Positions 1 through 6,389 of a stretch of 6,413 nt of DNA are shown one piece after another (the first letter of the stretch is position 1; the number at the start of each line of letters is the position of its first letter). The notes beneath the pieces were generated by a model. It saw nothing but the letters and a program-made list of their open reading frames with translations. It ran no database searches and was not told the DNA's origin. The stretch lies in NCBI GenBank assembly GCA_035606335.1, contig DATNFP010000080.1:1-6413 (forward strand), read 5' to 3'. Made by a program: the position numbers and the translations under genes. Source of the stretch: DATNFP01 sp035606335. Lineage in GTDB: Bacteria; Bacteroidota; Bacteroidia; Chitinophagales; Chitinophagaceae.

Positions 1-728
1 GCAATAACAATGCAAATGACAACAAACATTTTCAGGAACAGCATCAGCAGATCTTCAGCAAATTCAATAAAAGAACGAAAGGCATGGAACAAAAGCCCTT
101 GCATTCCCATTTTTGATCGTCCATCGAGCCGTTTATTTCTATCAAAAATGATACTTGTGCGGCTTGCTTTTTGTTTTAACAGGTATGCGGGATAATGTAT
201 AAAGGAAGTATTCGTTATTCGTTCCACCATTTTAGTGCTTATCATGGAGTAATTACCATAATCCATTTTTTTGCCTGTAACCAGCTTGAAAAGCAGACGA
301 TATAGAAAGTAGCTTGTTCTGAATAATATACTTTCTTTCCGTTTGCCTCTTTTTACCGCTACAATGTCGTACCCCTGTTTTTGTATTAATAATGGTATTG
401 CTTCGGGATCATCTTCTCCATCAGAATCCATAACAATAATATGGTCGCTACCAATGCTTTTGGCATATAGTAAGCCCTGATAAATTGCTGACTGATGCCC
501 AACATTGTACATTAGTTCCAATAAATGAAACCGGATATTTTGGCTTTTAAAGCAGAAGGATTTGGCATGTTGTAAAGAATCGTCTATAGAGCTATCATCT
601 ACAACTACTATATCAAAAGTGTGATGTAAACCTGAGAGAACCTCTTCAAGCCTTTTTAAAAATGAAACGATGACTGATCCCTCGTTAAAGCACGGAGTAA
701 CAATTATGAATTTGGAGGGGCTATTCAT
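1..728 (-). CDS. Family 2 glycosyltransferase, DPM1/GtrB-like (3' end beyond window)
   Basis: Translating the minus strand from the ATG at 728 gives 242 residues that run off the left edge without a stop. The fold signature is a GT-A family 2 glycosyltransferase. It starts IIVTPCFNEGS (residues 8-18), followed by the nucleotide-binding strand VVVDDSS (41-47), YNVGHQSAIYQGL (74-86) and the metal-binding MDSDGEDDPE (100-109, D101 and D103 as the DxD pair). The stretch R200-LDGRSKMG near 208 matches the RxxGxSK region of polyprenol-phosphate sugar transferases, and a hydrophobic segment begins near 228, as expected for C-terminal membrane helices. Such enzymes move a sugar from a nucleotide donor to a lipid carrier or glycan at the inner membrane. 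The donor and acceptor cannot be read from the sequence. The ATG at 728 is the only ATG after the in-frame stop at 843-845. The gene follows the atpA terminator, so it is probably a separate unit, although I see no clear promoter. The family call is firm; the specific role is unknown. Confidence 0.9.
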   Translation of the reverse strand, partial: MNSPSKFIIVTPCFNEGSVIVSFLKRLEEVLSGLHHTFDIVVVDDSSIDDSLQHAKSFCFKSQNIRFHLLELMYNVGHQSAIYQGLLYAKSIGSDHIIVMDSDGEDDPEAIPLLIQKQGYDIVAVKRGKRKESILFRTSYFLYRLLFKLVTGKKMDYGNYSMISTKMVERITNTSFIHYPAYLLKQKASRTSIIFDRNKRLDGRSKMGMQGLLFHAFRSFIEFAEDLLMLFLKMFVVICIVI

Positions 729-790
729 ATGGTGGGCTGATACGGTATTTGATTGCAATAGTACAACTAATAGGCTAATTATGGTAGTAC

Positions 791-824
791 AAAAAAAGTC
801 CGTTCCAATACAGGAACGGACTTT
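791..824 (-). terminator. Intrinsic terminator after atpA
   Basis: A perfect 12-bp inverted repeat (AAAGTCCGTTCC at 795-806 and GGAACGGACTTT at 813-824) encloses a 6-base loop. Read on the minus strand, the stem runs straight into seven T (797-791), the classic Rho-independent form. It begins 21 bases after the atpA stop codon and ends 62 bases before the glycosyltransferase start. It therefore closes the atp transcript and separates the two genes. On the plus strand a T run also follows, but only after GAGG, so it would act more weakly in that direction. Confidence 0.93.
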
Positions 825-845
825 GAGGTTTTTTAATAGAAATTA

Positions 846-2423
846 TTATTTGTATTGAGGGATCAGATCCTGTGCAAGTTTCACCATTTTATTGATGCCT
901 TCTTCAGGAAGTGCTCCTTTTTTGAATTCGGCAAGCACGTCTGGAAGTTTCAGTTCCATTTGTTGCAGGAATGCTTCTTCGAATGCTTTTACTTTACTCA
1001 CGGGCACTTCGCGTATCAGGTTGTTAGTGCCGAGGTAAATCATAGCAACTTGCTTTTCTACGCTATACGGAGAGAACTGAGGTTGTTTCAGAATTTCCAC
1101 GTTACGGCTACCTTTATCAAGCACAATTTTAGTTGCCGCATCCAGGTCGCCACCAAATTTAGAGAACGCTTCCATTTCACGATAAAGCGCCTGGTCAAGT
1201 TTTAATGTACCTGCTACTTTTTTCATTGATTTGATCTGAGCGTTACCGCCCACGCGGCTTACTGAGATACCAACGTTAATGGCAGGACGGATACCAGAGT
1301 TAAACAGATTTGACTCAAGGAATATCTGACCATCAGTAATGGAGATGACGTTTGTTGGGATATAAGCAGATACGTCACCGGCCTGTGTCTCGATGATTGG
1401 TAATGCAGTAAGAGAGCCACCACCTTTTACCATGTGACGAATGCTTTCAGGCAAATCGTTCATCTTGCTGGCAACTTCATCATTACCAATTATTTTCGCA
1501 GCACGTTCCAGCAAGCGGCTATGCAGATAGAATACATCACCAGGATAAGCTTCGCGGCCAGGAGGGCGACGGAGCAACAGTGATACTTCGCGATAAGCAA
1601 CTGCCTGTTTGGACAGATCATCATATACAACTAATGCTGGACGACCACTATCGCGAAAGAATTCGCCAATAGCAGCACCAGCGAATGGAGCAAAGAACTG
1701 CAATGGAGCAGGATCGGATGCAGAAGCAGCGACGATAATAGTATAAGCCATTGCACCATTTTCTTCCAATGTTTTCATAACACCGGCGATAGTAGATGCT
1801 TTTTGCCCGATAGCTACATATATACAGTATACAGGTTTGCCTGCCTGATAAAATTCTTTTTGGTTGATAATAGTATCAATACAAATAGCTGTTTTACCAG
1901 TCTGGCGGTCACCGATAACCAATTCACGCTGTCCACGACCAATAGGGATCATCGCATCGATAGCTTTGATACCGGTCTGTAATGGTTCCTTTACAGGTTC
2001 GCGGAAGATAACGCCGGGAGCTTTACGTTCCAATGGCATTTCATATAATTCACCGGTAAGAGGACCTTTGCCATCTATTGGTTCACCCAAGGTATTAATA
2101 ACACGGCCTACCATGCCTTCGCCTACCTTGATAGAAGCGATCTGCCCGGTACGGCGCACTTTAGCACCTTCTTTTATGTCGCCGCTTTCACCCATCAATA
2201 CCACACCTACGTTGTCTTCTTCAAGATTCAGGGCGATAGCTTTTACGCCATTTTCAAAAACTACCAATTCACCGGAACGAACACCGTTCAGGCCATATAC
2301 ACGAGCAATACCGTCACCCACCTGTAGCACTGTACCTATCTCTTCAAGGTTTGCAGCTCCATCGAAACCGCTCAACTGCTGGCGAAGTATCGCCGATATT
2401 TCATCCGGTTTAATGTCAACCAT
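846..2423 (-). CDS. atpA: F1Fo ATP synthase subunit alpha
   Basis: Subunit alpha is the non-catalytic nucleotide-binding subunit. Three copies alternate with three beta subunits in the cytoplasmic F1 head. The 525-residue product is close to the usual 500-530. The N-terminal beta-barrel domain (about 25-95) is followed by the P-loop GDRQTGKT (171-178), the Walker B strand LVVYDD (264-269) and GSLTALPIIETQAGDVSAYIP (336-356). The family signature PAINVGISVS (380-389) leads into Arg390, which corresponds to the arginine finger (bovine Arg373) that completes the catalytic site on beta. The C-terminal helical domain includes KQPQFSPYSVEKQVAMIYLG (446-465). The ATG at 2423 begins MVDIKPDEIS, a normal alpha N-terminus, with AT-rich sequence and no Shine-Dalgarno sequence before it. 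It starts 50 bases after the atpH stop and is the last gene of the unit. Gamma does not follow it, which differs from the common atpH-atpA-atpG order. The protein looks intact. Confidence 0.99.
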   Translation of the reverse strand: MVDIKPDEISAILRQQLSGFDGAANLEEIGTVLQVGDGIARVYGLNGVRSGELVVFENGVKAIALNLEEDNVGVVLMGESGDIKEGAKVRRTGQIASIKVGEGMVGRVINTLGEPIDGKGPLTGELYEMPLERKAPGVIFREPVKEPLQTGIKAIDAMIPIGRGQRELVIGDRQTGKTAICIDTIINQKEFYQAGKPVYCIYVAIGQKASTIAGVMKTLEENGAMAYTIIVAASASDPAPLQFFAPFAGAAIGEFFRDSGRPALVVYDDLSKQAVAYREVSLLLRRPPGREAYPGDVFYLHSRLLERAAKIIGNDEVASKMNDLPESIRHMVKGGGSLTALPIIETQAGDVSAYIPTNVISITDGQIFLESNLFNSGIRPAINVGISVSRVGGNAQIKSMKKVAGTLKLDQALYREMEAFSKFGGDLDAATKIVLDKGSRNVEILKQPQFSPYSVEKQVAMIYLGTNNLIREVPVSKVKAFEEAFLQQMELKLPDVLAEFKKGALPEEGINKMVKLAQDLIPQYK

Positions 2424-2473
2424 GATTTATATTGTTTTAATTAAGTTCTGATTTATTTTATAATTATAATAAA

Positions 2474-3037
2474 CTATCTAAGATTGCTTACATAGCTGTT
2501 ATCTAAAAATTGTGCTTTAATATCTTTCAAGTCGCGACGTACGCTTGCATCAAATAATTTGTCTTCCATTTCCAGTACAAACCCACCAAGCAAATCAGGG
2601 TCTACTTCTGTTTTCAGATCAATAGAATCATTTACAAGATTAGCGGCAACTTTTGAAAGGATAGATTTTTTCACATTATCATTAACAGGTATTGCTGTTG
2701 TAAGCGTTACTGTCTTGATATTTTTCATCTCCTTATACTGGCTAATGAAAGAATGTGCGATCTCAGGCAGATTTGCTTCACGGCCTTTATTTACTAATAG
2801 TGTAATAAAGGCTTGTGTTACAGTATGGATACGGCCACTTAAAATAGCACTAATAACATGTTGTTTTTTATCGGCCTTTATAATCGGGCTGCGGAGCATA
2901 CCATCAAAATCACGGCTATGACTGCAGATGCTGTCCAGCAGTTGCATATCCTTAAGCGTTGACTCTACGCTATTTTGTTCTATAGCGAGGTCCAGAAGTG
3001 ATTTTGCATAACGCGACGCAAGACGTGGATTTTGCAT
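2474..3037 (-). CDS. atpH: F1Fo ATP synthase subunit delta (OSCP family)
   Basis: Subunit delta sits on top of the F1 head and holds it to the peripheral b stalk, acting as part of the stator. The product is 187 residues, the usual size. The N-terminal helical domain opens with ASRYAKSLLDLA (7-18) and includes FITLLVNKGRE (77-87), both typical of the family. The more conserved C-terminal half contains DPDLLGGFVLEMEDKLFDAS (146-165), followed by VRRDLKDIK, the OSCP/delta signature. The start at 3037 gives MQNPRLASRYA, a standard N-terminus. The gene lies 57 bases after the atpF stop and 50 bases before atpA, consistent with co-transcription. Sequence conservation in this family is low outside the C-terminal motif, but motif, length and position agree. 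Confidence 0.97.
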   Translation of the reverse strand: MQNPRLASRYAKSLLDLAIEQNSVESTLKDMQLLDSICSHSRDFDGMLRSPIIKADKKQHVISAILSGRIHTVTQAFITLLVNKGREANLPEIAHSFISQYKEMKNIKTVTLTTAIPVNDNVKKSILSKVAANLVNDSIDLKTEVDPDLLGGFVLEMEDKLFDASVRRDLKDIKAQFLDNSYVSNLR

Positions 3038-3094
3038 ATTGTTTATTTGGCAATTGGCATTGGATGATCCTTAAATCATCTAACACCTGATTGA

Positions 3095-3589
3095 CTAATT
3101 TAGTTTAATGTCTTCAGCAAGCAAATTCATATAATTGTTTTGATCTTCAGCAGTTGCCAGATTTTTGCGGAGGATCTTTTCAGCTACTTCTACAGCCAGG
3201 TTGCCTATTTCATTTTTCACTTCAGTAAGGGCTGCCATTTTTTGTTGCTGTATTTGCTGTTGCGCATCCGCAATAATTTTATTGGCTTCAGCCTTTGCCT
3301 GATCTTTCGCTTCGTTTACGATACGGTCTTTCATTTCCTTGGCATCCTTAAGCATTTGCGCACGTTCTTCACGGGCCTGAGCCATCAGCTTTTCGTTTTC
3401 ATTCTTAAGCTGGCTCATTTCAGCCTTTACACGTTCTGCGGCAGATATTGAATCGGCGATGCCTTTTTCGCGTTCTCCCAGCGCACCCAGGATAGGCTTC
3501 CAGGCATATTTACGCAACAGGAAAAAAACTATAAGGAAGGCAATGAGCGTCCACGTGAACAAACCAAATTCCGGAGTCAACAAATCCAT
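3095..3589 (-). CDS. atpF: F1Fo ATP synthase subunit b
   Basis: Subunit b forms the peripheral stalk, normally as a dimer, linking subunit a in the membrane to delta and alpha on F1. The 164-residue product has one N-terminal membrane helix (about 9-25, with LIAFLIVFFLL), then the basic exit segment RKYAWKPI (26-33). A long charged helix rich in Ala, Glu, Lys and Gln follows (about 38-140) and would form the coiled coil. LAVEVAEKILRKNL (131-144) near the end is the usual delta-proximal motif. There is only one b-type gene here, with no b' partner, so a homodimer is expected. The gap to atpE (127 bases) is the longest inside the cluster and holds two hairpins, described separately. The start ATG at 3589 directly precedes the membrane helix, and no Shine-Dalgarno sequence is visible. 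Confidence 0.98.
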   Translation of the reverse strand: MDLLTPEFGLFTWTLIAFLIVFFLLRKYAWKPILGALGEREKGIADSISAAERVKAEMSQLKNENEKLMAQAREERAQMLKDAKEMKDRIVNEAKDQAKAEANKIIADAQQQIQQQKMAALTEVKNEIGNLAVEVAEKILRKNLATAEDQNNYMNLLAEDIKLN

Positions 3590-3639
3590 AGTATCGGATA
3601 TTTAATATTTTTGAAATTAAGTACTTCTATTTTTGTTTT

Positions 3640-3656
3640 ACGCTTTATTAAAGCGT
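3640..3656 (-). other. Small hairpin in the atpE-atpF gap
   Basis: ACGCTTT (3640-3646) and AAAGCGT (3650-3656) form a perfect 7-bp inverted repeat with a 3-base loop. In the direction of atp transcription it lies just after the larger hairpin at 3664-3702 and about 50 bases before the atpF start. It is followed by AAAACAAAAA rather than a T run, so it is not a standard terminator. It may protect or mark an RNA end together with its neighbour, but the stem is short and the region is AT-rich, so it could be chance. Confidence 0.4.
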
Positions 3657-3663
3657 TTTTAAA

Positions 3664-3702
3664 TTAACTGCACTCGTGGCCCTGTGCGTTGAGTGCAGTT
3701 AA
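3664..3702 (-). promoter_or_regulatory. Intercistronic stem-loop between atpE and atpF
   Basis: TTAACTGCACTC (3664-3675) and GAGTGCAGTTAA (3691-3702) are perfect reverse complements, giving a 12-bp stem with a 15-base loop. On the transcribed strand the stem begins 14 bases after the atpE stop codon. It is followed by TTTAAAAACG, not by a proper U tract. That fits partial termination, or a stem that shields the 3' end of the atpB-atpE message, better than full termination. The position suits the biology: c is needed in about 8-15 copies per complex but b and delta in only one or two. The structure is seen directly; the regulatory role is inferred. Confidence 0.65.
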
Positions 3703-3716
3703 AAAGCTTGTACTGA

Positions 3717-3965
3717 TTACAGTACGATAGCGAGCAACCCGGCAATAACGCCGAACAGTGCCACACCTTCTACAAGTGCTGCAGCCAGGATCATGTTTGC
3801 GCGGATATCACCCATAGCTTCTGGCTGACGAGCGATAGCTTCCACTGCACCTTTACCGATCTGACCGATACCAACACCAGCACCCAAAGCGGCTACACCG
3901 GCGCCAATAGCACCACCTGCTTTTGCCACATCTCCTGCCAACATAATTGTGTTTAATAACGACAT
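3717..3965 (-). CDS. atpE: F1Fo ATP synthase subunit c (proteolipid ring)
   Basis: Subunit c is the ring-forming proteolipid that carries protons through Fo and drives rotation. The 82-residue product is a hairpin of two membrane helices (about 13-40 and 55-80). The first is Gly/Ala-rich, with GAGVAALGAGVGIG (21-34), which sets tight helix packing in the ring. The polar loop contains the family hallmark ARQPE (45-49). Glu66 in ALVEGVALFG (63-72) is the ion-carrying carboxylate. Compared with the sodium-binding Ilyobacter protein, the helix 1 Gln is Ile33 here and the Ser and Tyr partners after Glu are Gly67 and Phe71, so proton coupling is expected. The gene starts 26 bases after the atpB stop, and no Shine-Dalgarno sequence is seen. 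A strong stem-loop begins 14 bases after its stop codon. Confidence 0.98.
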   Translation of the reverse strand: MSLLNTIMLAGDVAKAGGAIGAGVAALGAGVGIGQIGKGAVEAIARQPEAMGDIRANMILAAALVEGVALFGVIAGLLAIVL

Positions 3966-3991
3966 GTGTATTTGGATTTTAATTAAAAAAC

Positions 3992-5113
3992 TTAAACAAT
4001 GATTTCATCGTGTGATACATGGTAAGCCTGTCCAGTTTCGTCACTATGCTCACCTTCTATCGCCTGACCGATGAAAACCGCGGTAAGATTTGCGAATATA
4101 AATGCCTGGATGGCTCCTACAAGCAATTCGAGCAGGAACATCATAATAGAAAAGGCAAGTGATATCGGTACAAATCCTATACCTATAAATTTATTAAGCA
4201 CGCCGAAGATAAATATCAAACAGATAATGCTCAGGATAACAATGTGACCCGCCATCATATTAGCGAAAAGACGTATCATCAATGCCATCGGCTTAATAAA
4301 CAATGAAATAATTTCTATCGGAACAAGGATACATTTAATAACAAACGGTACATCCGGTGGGTTAAATAAGTGGCTCCAGAAATGCTTGTTGCTGCTGGCT
4401 AAAATAACAATGAAAGAAACAAGGGCAAGGCAACCTGTAACTGCTATATTACCGGTAAAGTTAGCGCCACCGGGAAGCAAACCAAATAAGTTATTGATCC
4501 AGATAAAGAAGAAAAGAGTAAGCAGCAATGGCATATATCTTTGGTATTTATGACCAAGGATAGGTTTTGCCACTTCATCGCGGATAAACAGGATAACAGA
4601 TTCCAGTGCATTCTGGAAACCGGTGGGGGCAGATACGGATCCCAGTTTTTTATATTTTTTGGCAGCGCTTGTCATTATCCACAACAAAAGCACTGTCGAT
4701 ATGATCATGAAAAATACATTCTTTGTGATAGAGATGTCGTAAATCTTGGCGTTATCGTCAGAGGTTATTGTTTCCTTCATTGAACCTTTGTCAAGTGCAA
4801 CCTTGTTCAAGGTATATCCGTTGTAATGACCTTCACCTTCTTCAAATTTTGAGGAAGAAAATACACTCAGTCCTTTTTGGGTATTGTATATGATCACAGG
4901 CAAGGGAACAACAACCGGGGTTTGTCCGATATTGAAGATATGCCATTCATGGGCATCTGCGATATGGCCGAAAATAATGCCTGCTACGTTTAAATCCTTT
5001 TTTTCAGCTTTTGGAGCAGCGTTGCTTGTATCAGATTGTGCAGAAACGGAAAATGCCACGCCGGAAAGCGCAAAAACCAATGCTAATAAGGAAAAGAGAC
5101 GTTTTAAACCCAT
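3992..5113 (-). CDS. atpB: F1Fo ATP synthase subunit a
   Basis: Subunit a provides the proton half-channels beside the c ring. I start it at the ATG at 5113 (373 residues). From there it begins MGLKRLFSLLALVFALSGVA and reads as a signal peptide ending near SAQS (24-27). The -7 box at 5134-5141 and a weak AGAGG (5122-5118) lie just upstream. The frame stays open for 63 more codons, but these overlap the preceding gene and look non-coding. After the signal peptide comes a periplasmic domain with HIADAHEWH (50-58), then membrane helices from about 130 to 350. Arg281 in MIRLFANMMAGH is the essential arginine (E. coli Arg210). His290 and Glu329 occupy the E. coli Glu219 and His245 positions, a swap also found in mitochondrial subunit a. 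Gln336 in IQAFIF matches E. coli Gln252. The signal peptide and long N-terminus are usual for Bacteroidota. It is the first gene of the cluster; no atpI is seen before it. Confidence 0.97.
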   Translation of the reverse strand: MGLKRLFSLLALVFALSGVAFSVSAQSDTSNAAPKAEKKDLNVAGIIFGHIADAHEWHIFNIGQTPVVVPLPVIIYNTQKGLSVFSSSKFEEGEGHYNGYTLNKVALDKGSMKETITSDDNAKIYDISITKNVFFMIISTVLLLWIMTSAAKKYKKLGSVSAPTGFQNALESVILFIRDEVAKPILGHKYQRYMPLLLTLFFFIWINNLFGLLPGGANFTGNIAVTGCLALVSFIVILASSNKHFWSHLFNPPDVPFVIKCILVPIEIISLFIKPMALMIRLFANMMAGHIVILSIICLIFIFGVLNKFIGIGFVPISLAFSIMMFLLELLVGAIQAFIFANLTAVFIGQAIEGEHSDETGQAYHVSHDEIIV

Positions 5114-5133
5114 GCTACCTCTGAAAATTTGCG

Positions 5134-5141
5134 CAAAGATA
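5134..5141 (-). promoter_or_regulatory. Likely -7 promoter box for the atp operon
   Basis: The minus strand reads TATCTTTG, an exact match to the Bacteroidota housekeeping -7 consensus TAnnTTTG. Its end is 20 bases before the atpB ATG, implying a leader of only a dozen or so bases. The -33 element is not convincing: the nearest upstream TTTG is only 13 bases from the box, against a usual spacing of about 19-21. The box, together with the 82-base gap from the preceding gene, suggests that atp transcription starts here. Read-through from upstream is also possible, because I see no terminator in that gap. Confidence 0.6.
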
Positions 5142-5195
5142 CTGGTTTTAAGTTCAAAAAAAAGAGGAAAACTAGAATTATATAGGTTATTTGTT

Positions 5196-6131
5196 TTAAT
5201 TGACTTTGATTGGTAATTCATAACCAACTTTGACGGCAATATTATTCTGATAACCTGGACTCCATTTAGGCATTTTGCTGACTTTTTCCTGCAATTCTTC
5301 AATAAAAGATCTATATCTCCTTTTATTAAAATTACCGCCTACCACATCTACAAATGTTACTGATCCATCTTCGTTTATTATGAGTTTAAGTCTATAATTG
5401 CCTTTATCGATATGCCATTCGCCCCCGTTAAAGGTGAAATTTTTCAACACATAATCACCCATATTGCCAGGTATCTCAGGTATTTTGGATGCATATTTTT
5501 TACAATCTCTTATTATTCCATCTTCTCCGTAACAAACCTGAGTCTGTAATGTGTCTAAATTATATTTGTAAATGCAAGATATCTGACCATTTCTATGATA
5601 GGTAATGCAAATGCTATCTAACATATTATTGGTGTACTTCCCCCTTTCTAATAATTCACCGGATGAATACCATCTTATATAATCGCCATTTCTAATATTC
5701 TTTACAAAGGTCTTTTCTGAGATTTTATTGCCTGTGCTGCTATCATATTCAGTCCAAATCCCCTGCATTTCACGGATATAATAATTCCCTGTCAAAAGCA
5801 CTCTGCCATCTTCATAATATATGGTACAAGGCCCATTAGGGATGGTAGCATTACTATCTAAGTAGCTGATGGTCATCCTTTCTCGTCTACTGGTGTCTCC
5901 GTAAAATTCCTTTAAAAGGGCATCTGTTTTTAAATCAAAAATTTTTGCATTCCATATTTTCCCATCCCAGGTTAATACCCCCATATAAGTGTAATTGACA
6001 GGGTTTTTAGCTGGAAGGAAATTTTTGTCAAACATTTTTATCTTTTGATGGCCAAGTTTTGGCTGTGCGTATATGTTATTATAACTGACAATTAAGGCGA
6101 TAAAAAGGGTAAGGAGGTAGATTTTTCTCAT
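5196..6131 (-). CDS. Secreted protein with MORN/YwqK-like repeats and a TonB-C-like domain
   Basis: The function is unknown. The 311-residue product starts with a signal peptide (MRKIYLLTLFIALIVSYNNIYAQ, cleavage near 22). It has no lipobox cysteine and no other membrane helix, so it should be periplasmic or exported. The middle (about 98-190) carries three or four degenerate repeats of the type NGxxxxYYxDGxxxxxGxY, for example at 99-116, 124-143, 148-166 and 172-190, as in the MORN/YwqK family. The end (about 225-311) resembles a TonB C-terminal domain: INEDGSVTFVDVVGG (252-266), then KVSKMPKWSPGYQNN (283-297) and VKVGYELPIKV (300-310). Without an N-terminal anchor or a proline-rich spacer it is not an ordinary energy-transducing TonB. 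Cysteines at 175, 186, 200 and 210 could form disulfides. The start overlaps the stop of the upstream gene as ATGA, implying translational coupling. Base composition looks AT-richer than in the atp genes. Domain calls come from motif reading only. Confidence 0.85.
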   Translation of the reverse strand: MRKIYLLTLFIALIVSYNNIYAQPKLGHQKIKMFDKNFLPAKNPVNYTYMGVLTWDGKIWNAKIFDLKTDALLKEFYGDTSRRERMTISYLDSNATIPNGPCTIYYEDGRVLLTGNYYIREMQGIWTEYDSSTGNKISEKTFVKNIRNGDYIRWYSSGELLERGKYTNNMLDSICITYHRNGQISCIYKYNLDTLQTQVCYGEDGIIRDCKKYASKIPEIPGNMGDYVLKNFTFNGGEWHIDKGNYRLKLIINEDGSVTFVDVVGGNFNKRRYRSFIEELQEKVSKMPKWSPGYQNNIAVKVGYELPIKVN

Positions 6132-6319
6132 CGATTTTTTCTTTTTGGACCTTTTTTAAGCGATGCAAGAAAATAAATTAAAATAGAACATGCAAGACCT
6201 ATCTGTCCAATTGCAAAAAGGGTTTTGCTATATTGTTGATGTTGTAGAGTACGCATATAACCAATTATAAAAATAAGCGCAAATGCGAATATTAAGATTA
6301 TGTACGGAAGTCGCTTCAT
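6128..6319 (-). CDS. Small protein with two predicted membrane helices
   Basis: I do not recognise this 63-residue protein. It has two hydrophobic segments (about 4-23, LPYIILIFAFALIFIIGYMR, and about 33-54, TLFAIGQIGLACSILIYFLA) joined by a short polar loop, and a very basic tail KKGPKRKNR (55-63). By the positive-inside rule the tail should be cytoplasmic, which with two helices also places the N-terminus inside. Its TGA overlaps the ATG of the next gene in ATGA (6131-6128), which supports its being real and coupled with the secreted repeat protein. There is no recognisable Shine-Dalgarno sequence; the upstream bases are T-rich. It could be a small accessory membrane protein, but no function can be assigned. 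Confidence 0.7.
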   Translation of the reverse strand: MKRLPYIILIFAFALIFIIGYMRTLQHQQYSKTLFAIGQIGLACSILIYFLASLKKGPKRKNR

Positions 6320-6381
6320 ATAGGATAAAAATAAAAAAGTAATAATTTCGGCCTTGTTATAAATACTCGCTCAACTCTGCC

Positions 6382-6389
6382 CAAAAATA
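6382..6389 (-). promoter_or_regulatory. Candidate -7 promoter box upstream of the small membrane protein gene
   Basis: The minus strand reads TATTTTTG, which fits TAnnTTTG, 62 bases before the ATG at 6319. No good TTG-type -33 element is visible in the 24 bases left before the window edge. The region is AT-rich, so an 8-base match is weak evidence. If real, it would start a two-gene transcript covering the small membrane protein and the repeat/TonB-C-like protein. Confidence 0.3.

Noticed and set aside
729..842. Longer glycosyltransferase reading frame running up through the terminator
   Set aside because: The frame is open to the stop at 843-845, but it contains no ATG upstream of 728 and would have to translate through the terminator; conserved family sequence begins a few residues after the ATG at 728.
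10..858. Plus-strand open frames at 10-195 and 670-858
   Set aside because: They lie opposite the glycosyltransferase gene, or across its start and the atpA terminator, and encode no recognisable protein.
846..2451. Plus-strand open frames opposite atpA (for example 855-1205 and 1864-2451)
   Set aside because: They are antisense to a fully conserved alpha subunit gene, with no recognisable motifs or start signals; they are shadows of atpA.
3063..3080. 6-bp inverted repeat GATGAT/ATCATC in the atpF-atpH gap
   Set aside because: The stem is short, AT-rich and has no T run; too weak to call in an AT-rich spacer.
3640..3660. Plus-strand intrinsic terminator (7-bp stem followed by TTTTT)
   Set aside because: There is no plus-strand gene for it to end, so the T run on that side is probably incidental.
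5114..5302. 63-codon N-terminal extension of atpB from the ATG at 5302
   Set aside because: It overlaps the coding end of the upstream gene, would bury the signal peptide and the -7 box, and shows no protein-like pattern; the ATG at 5113 gives the normal Bacteroidota start.
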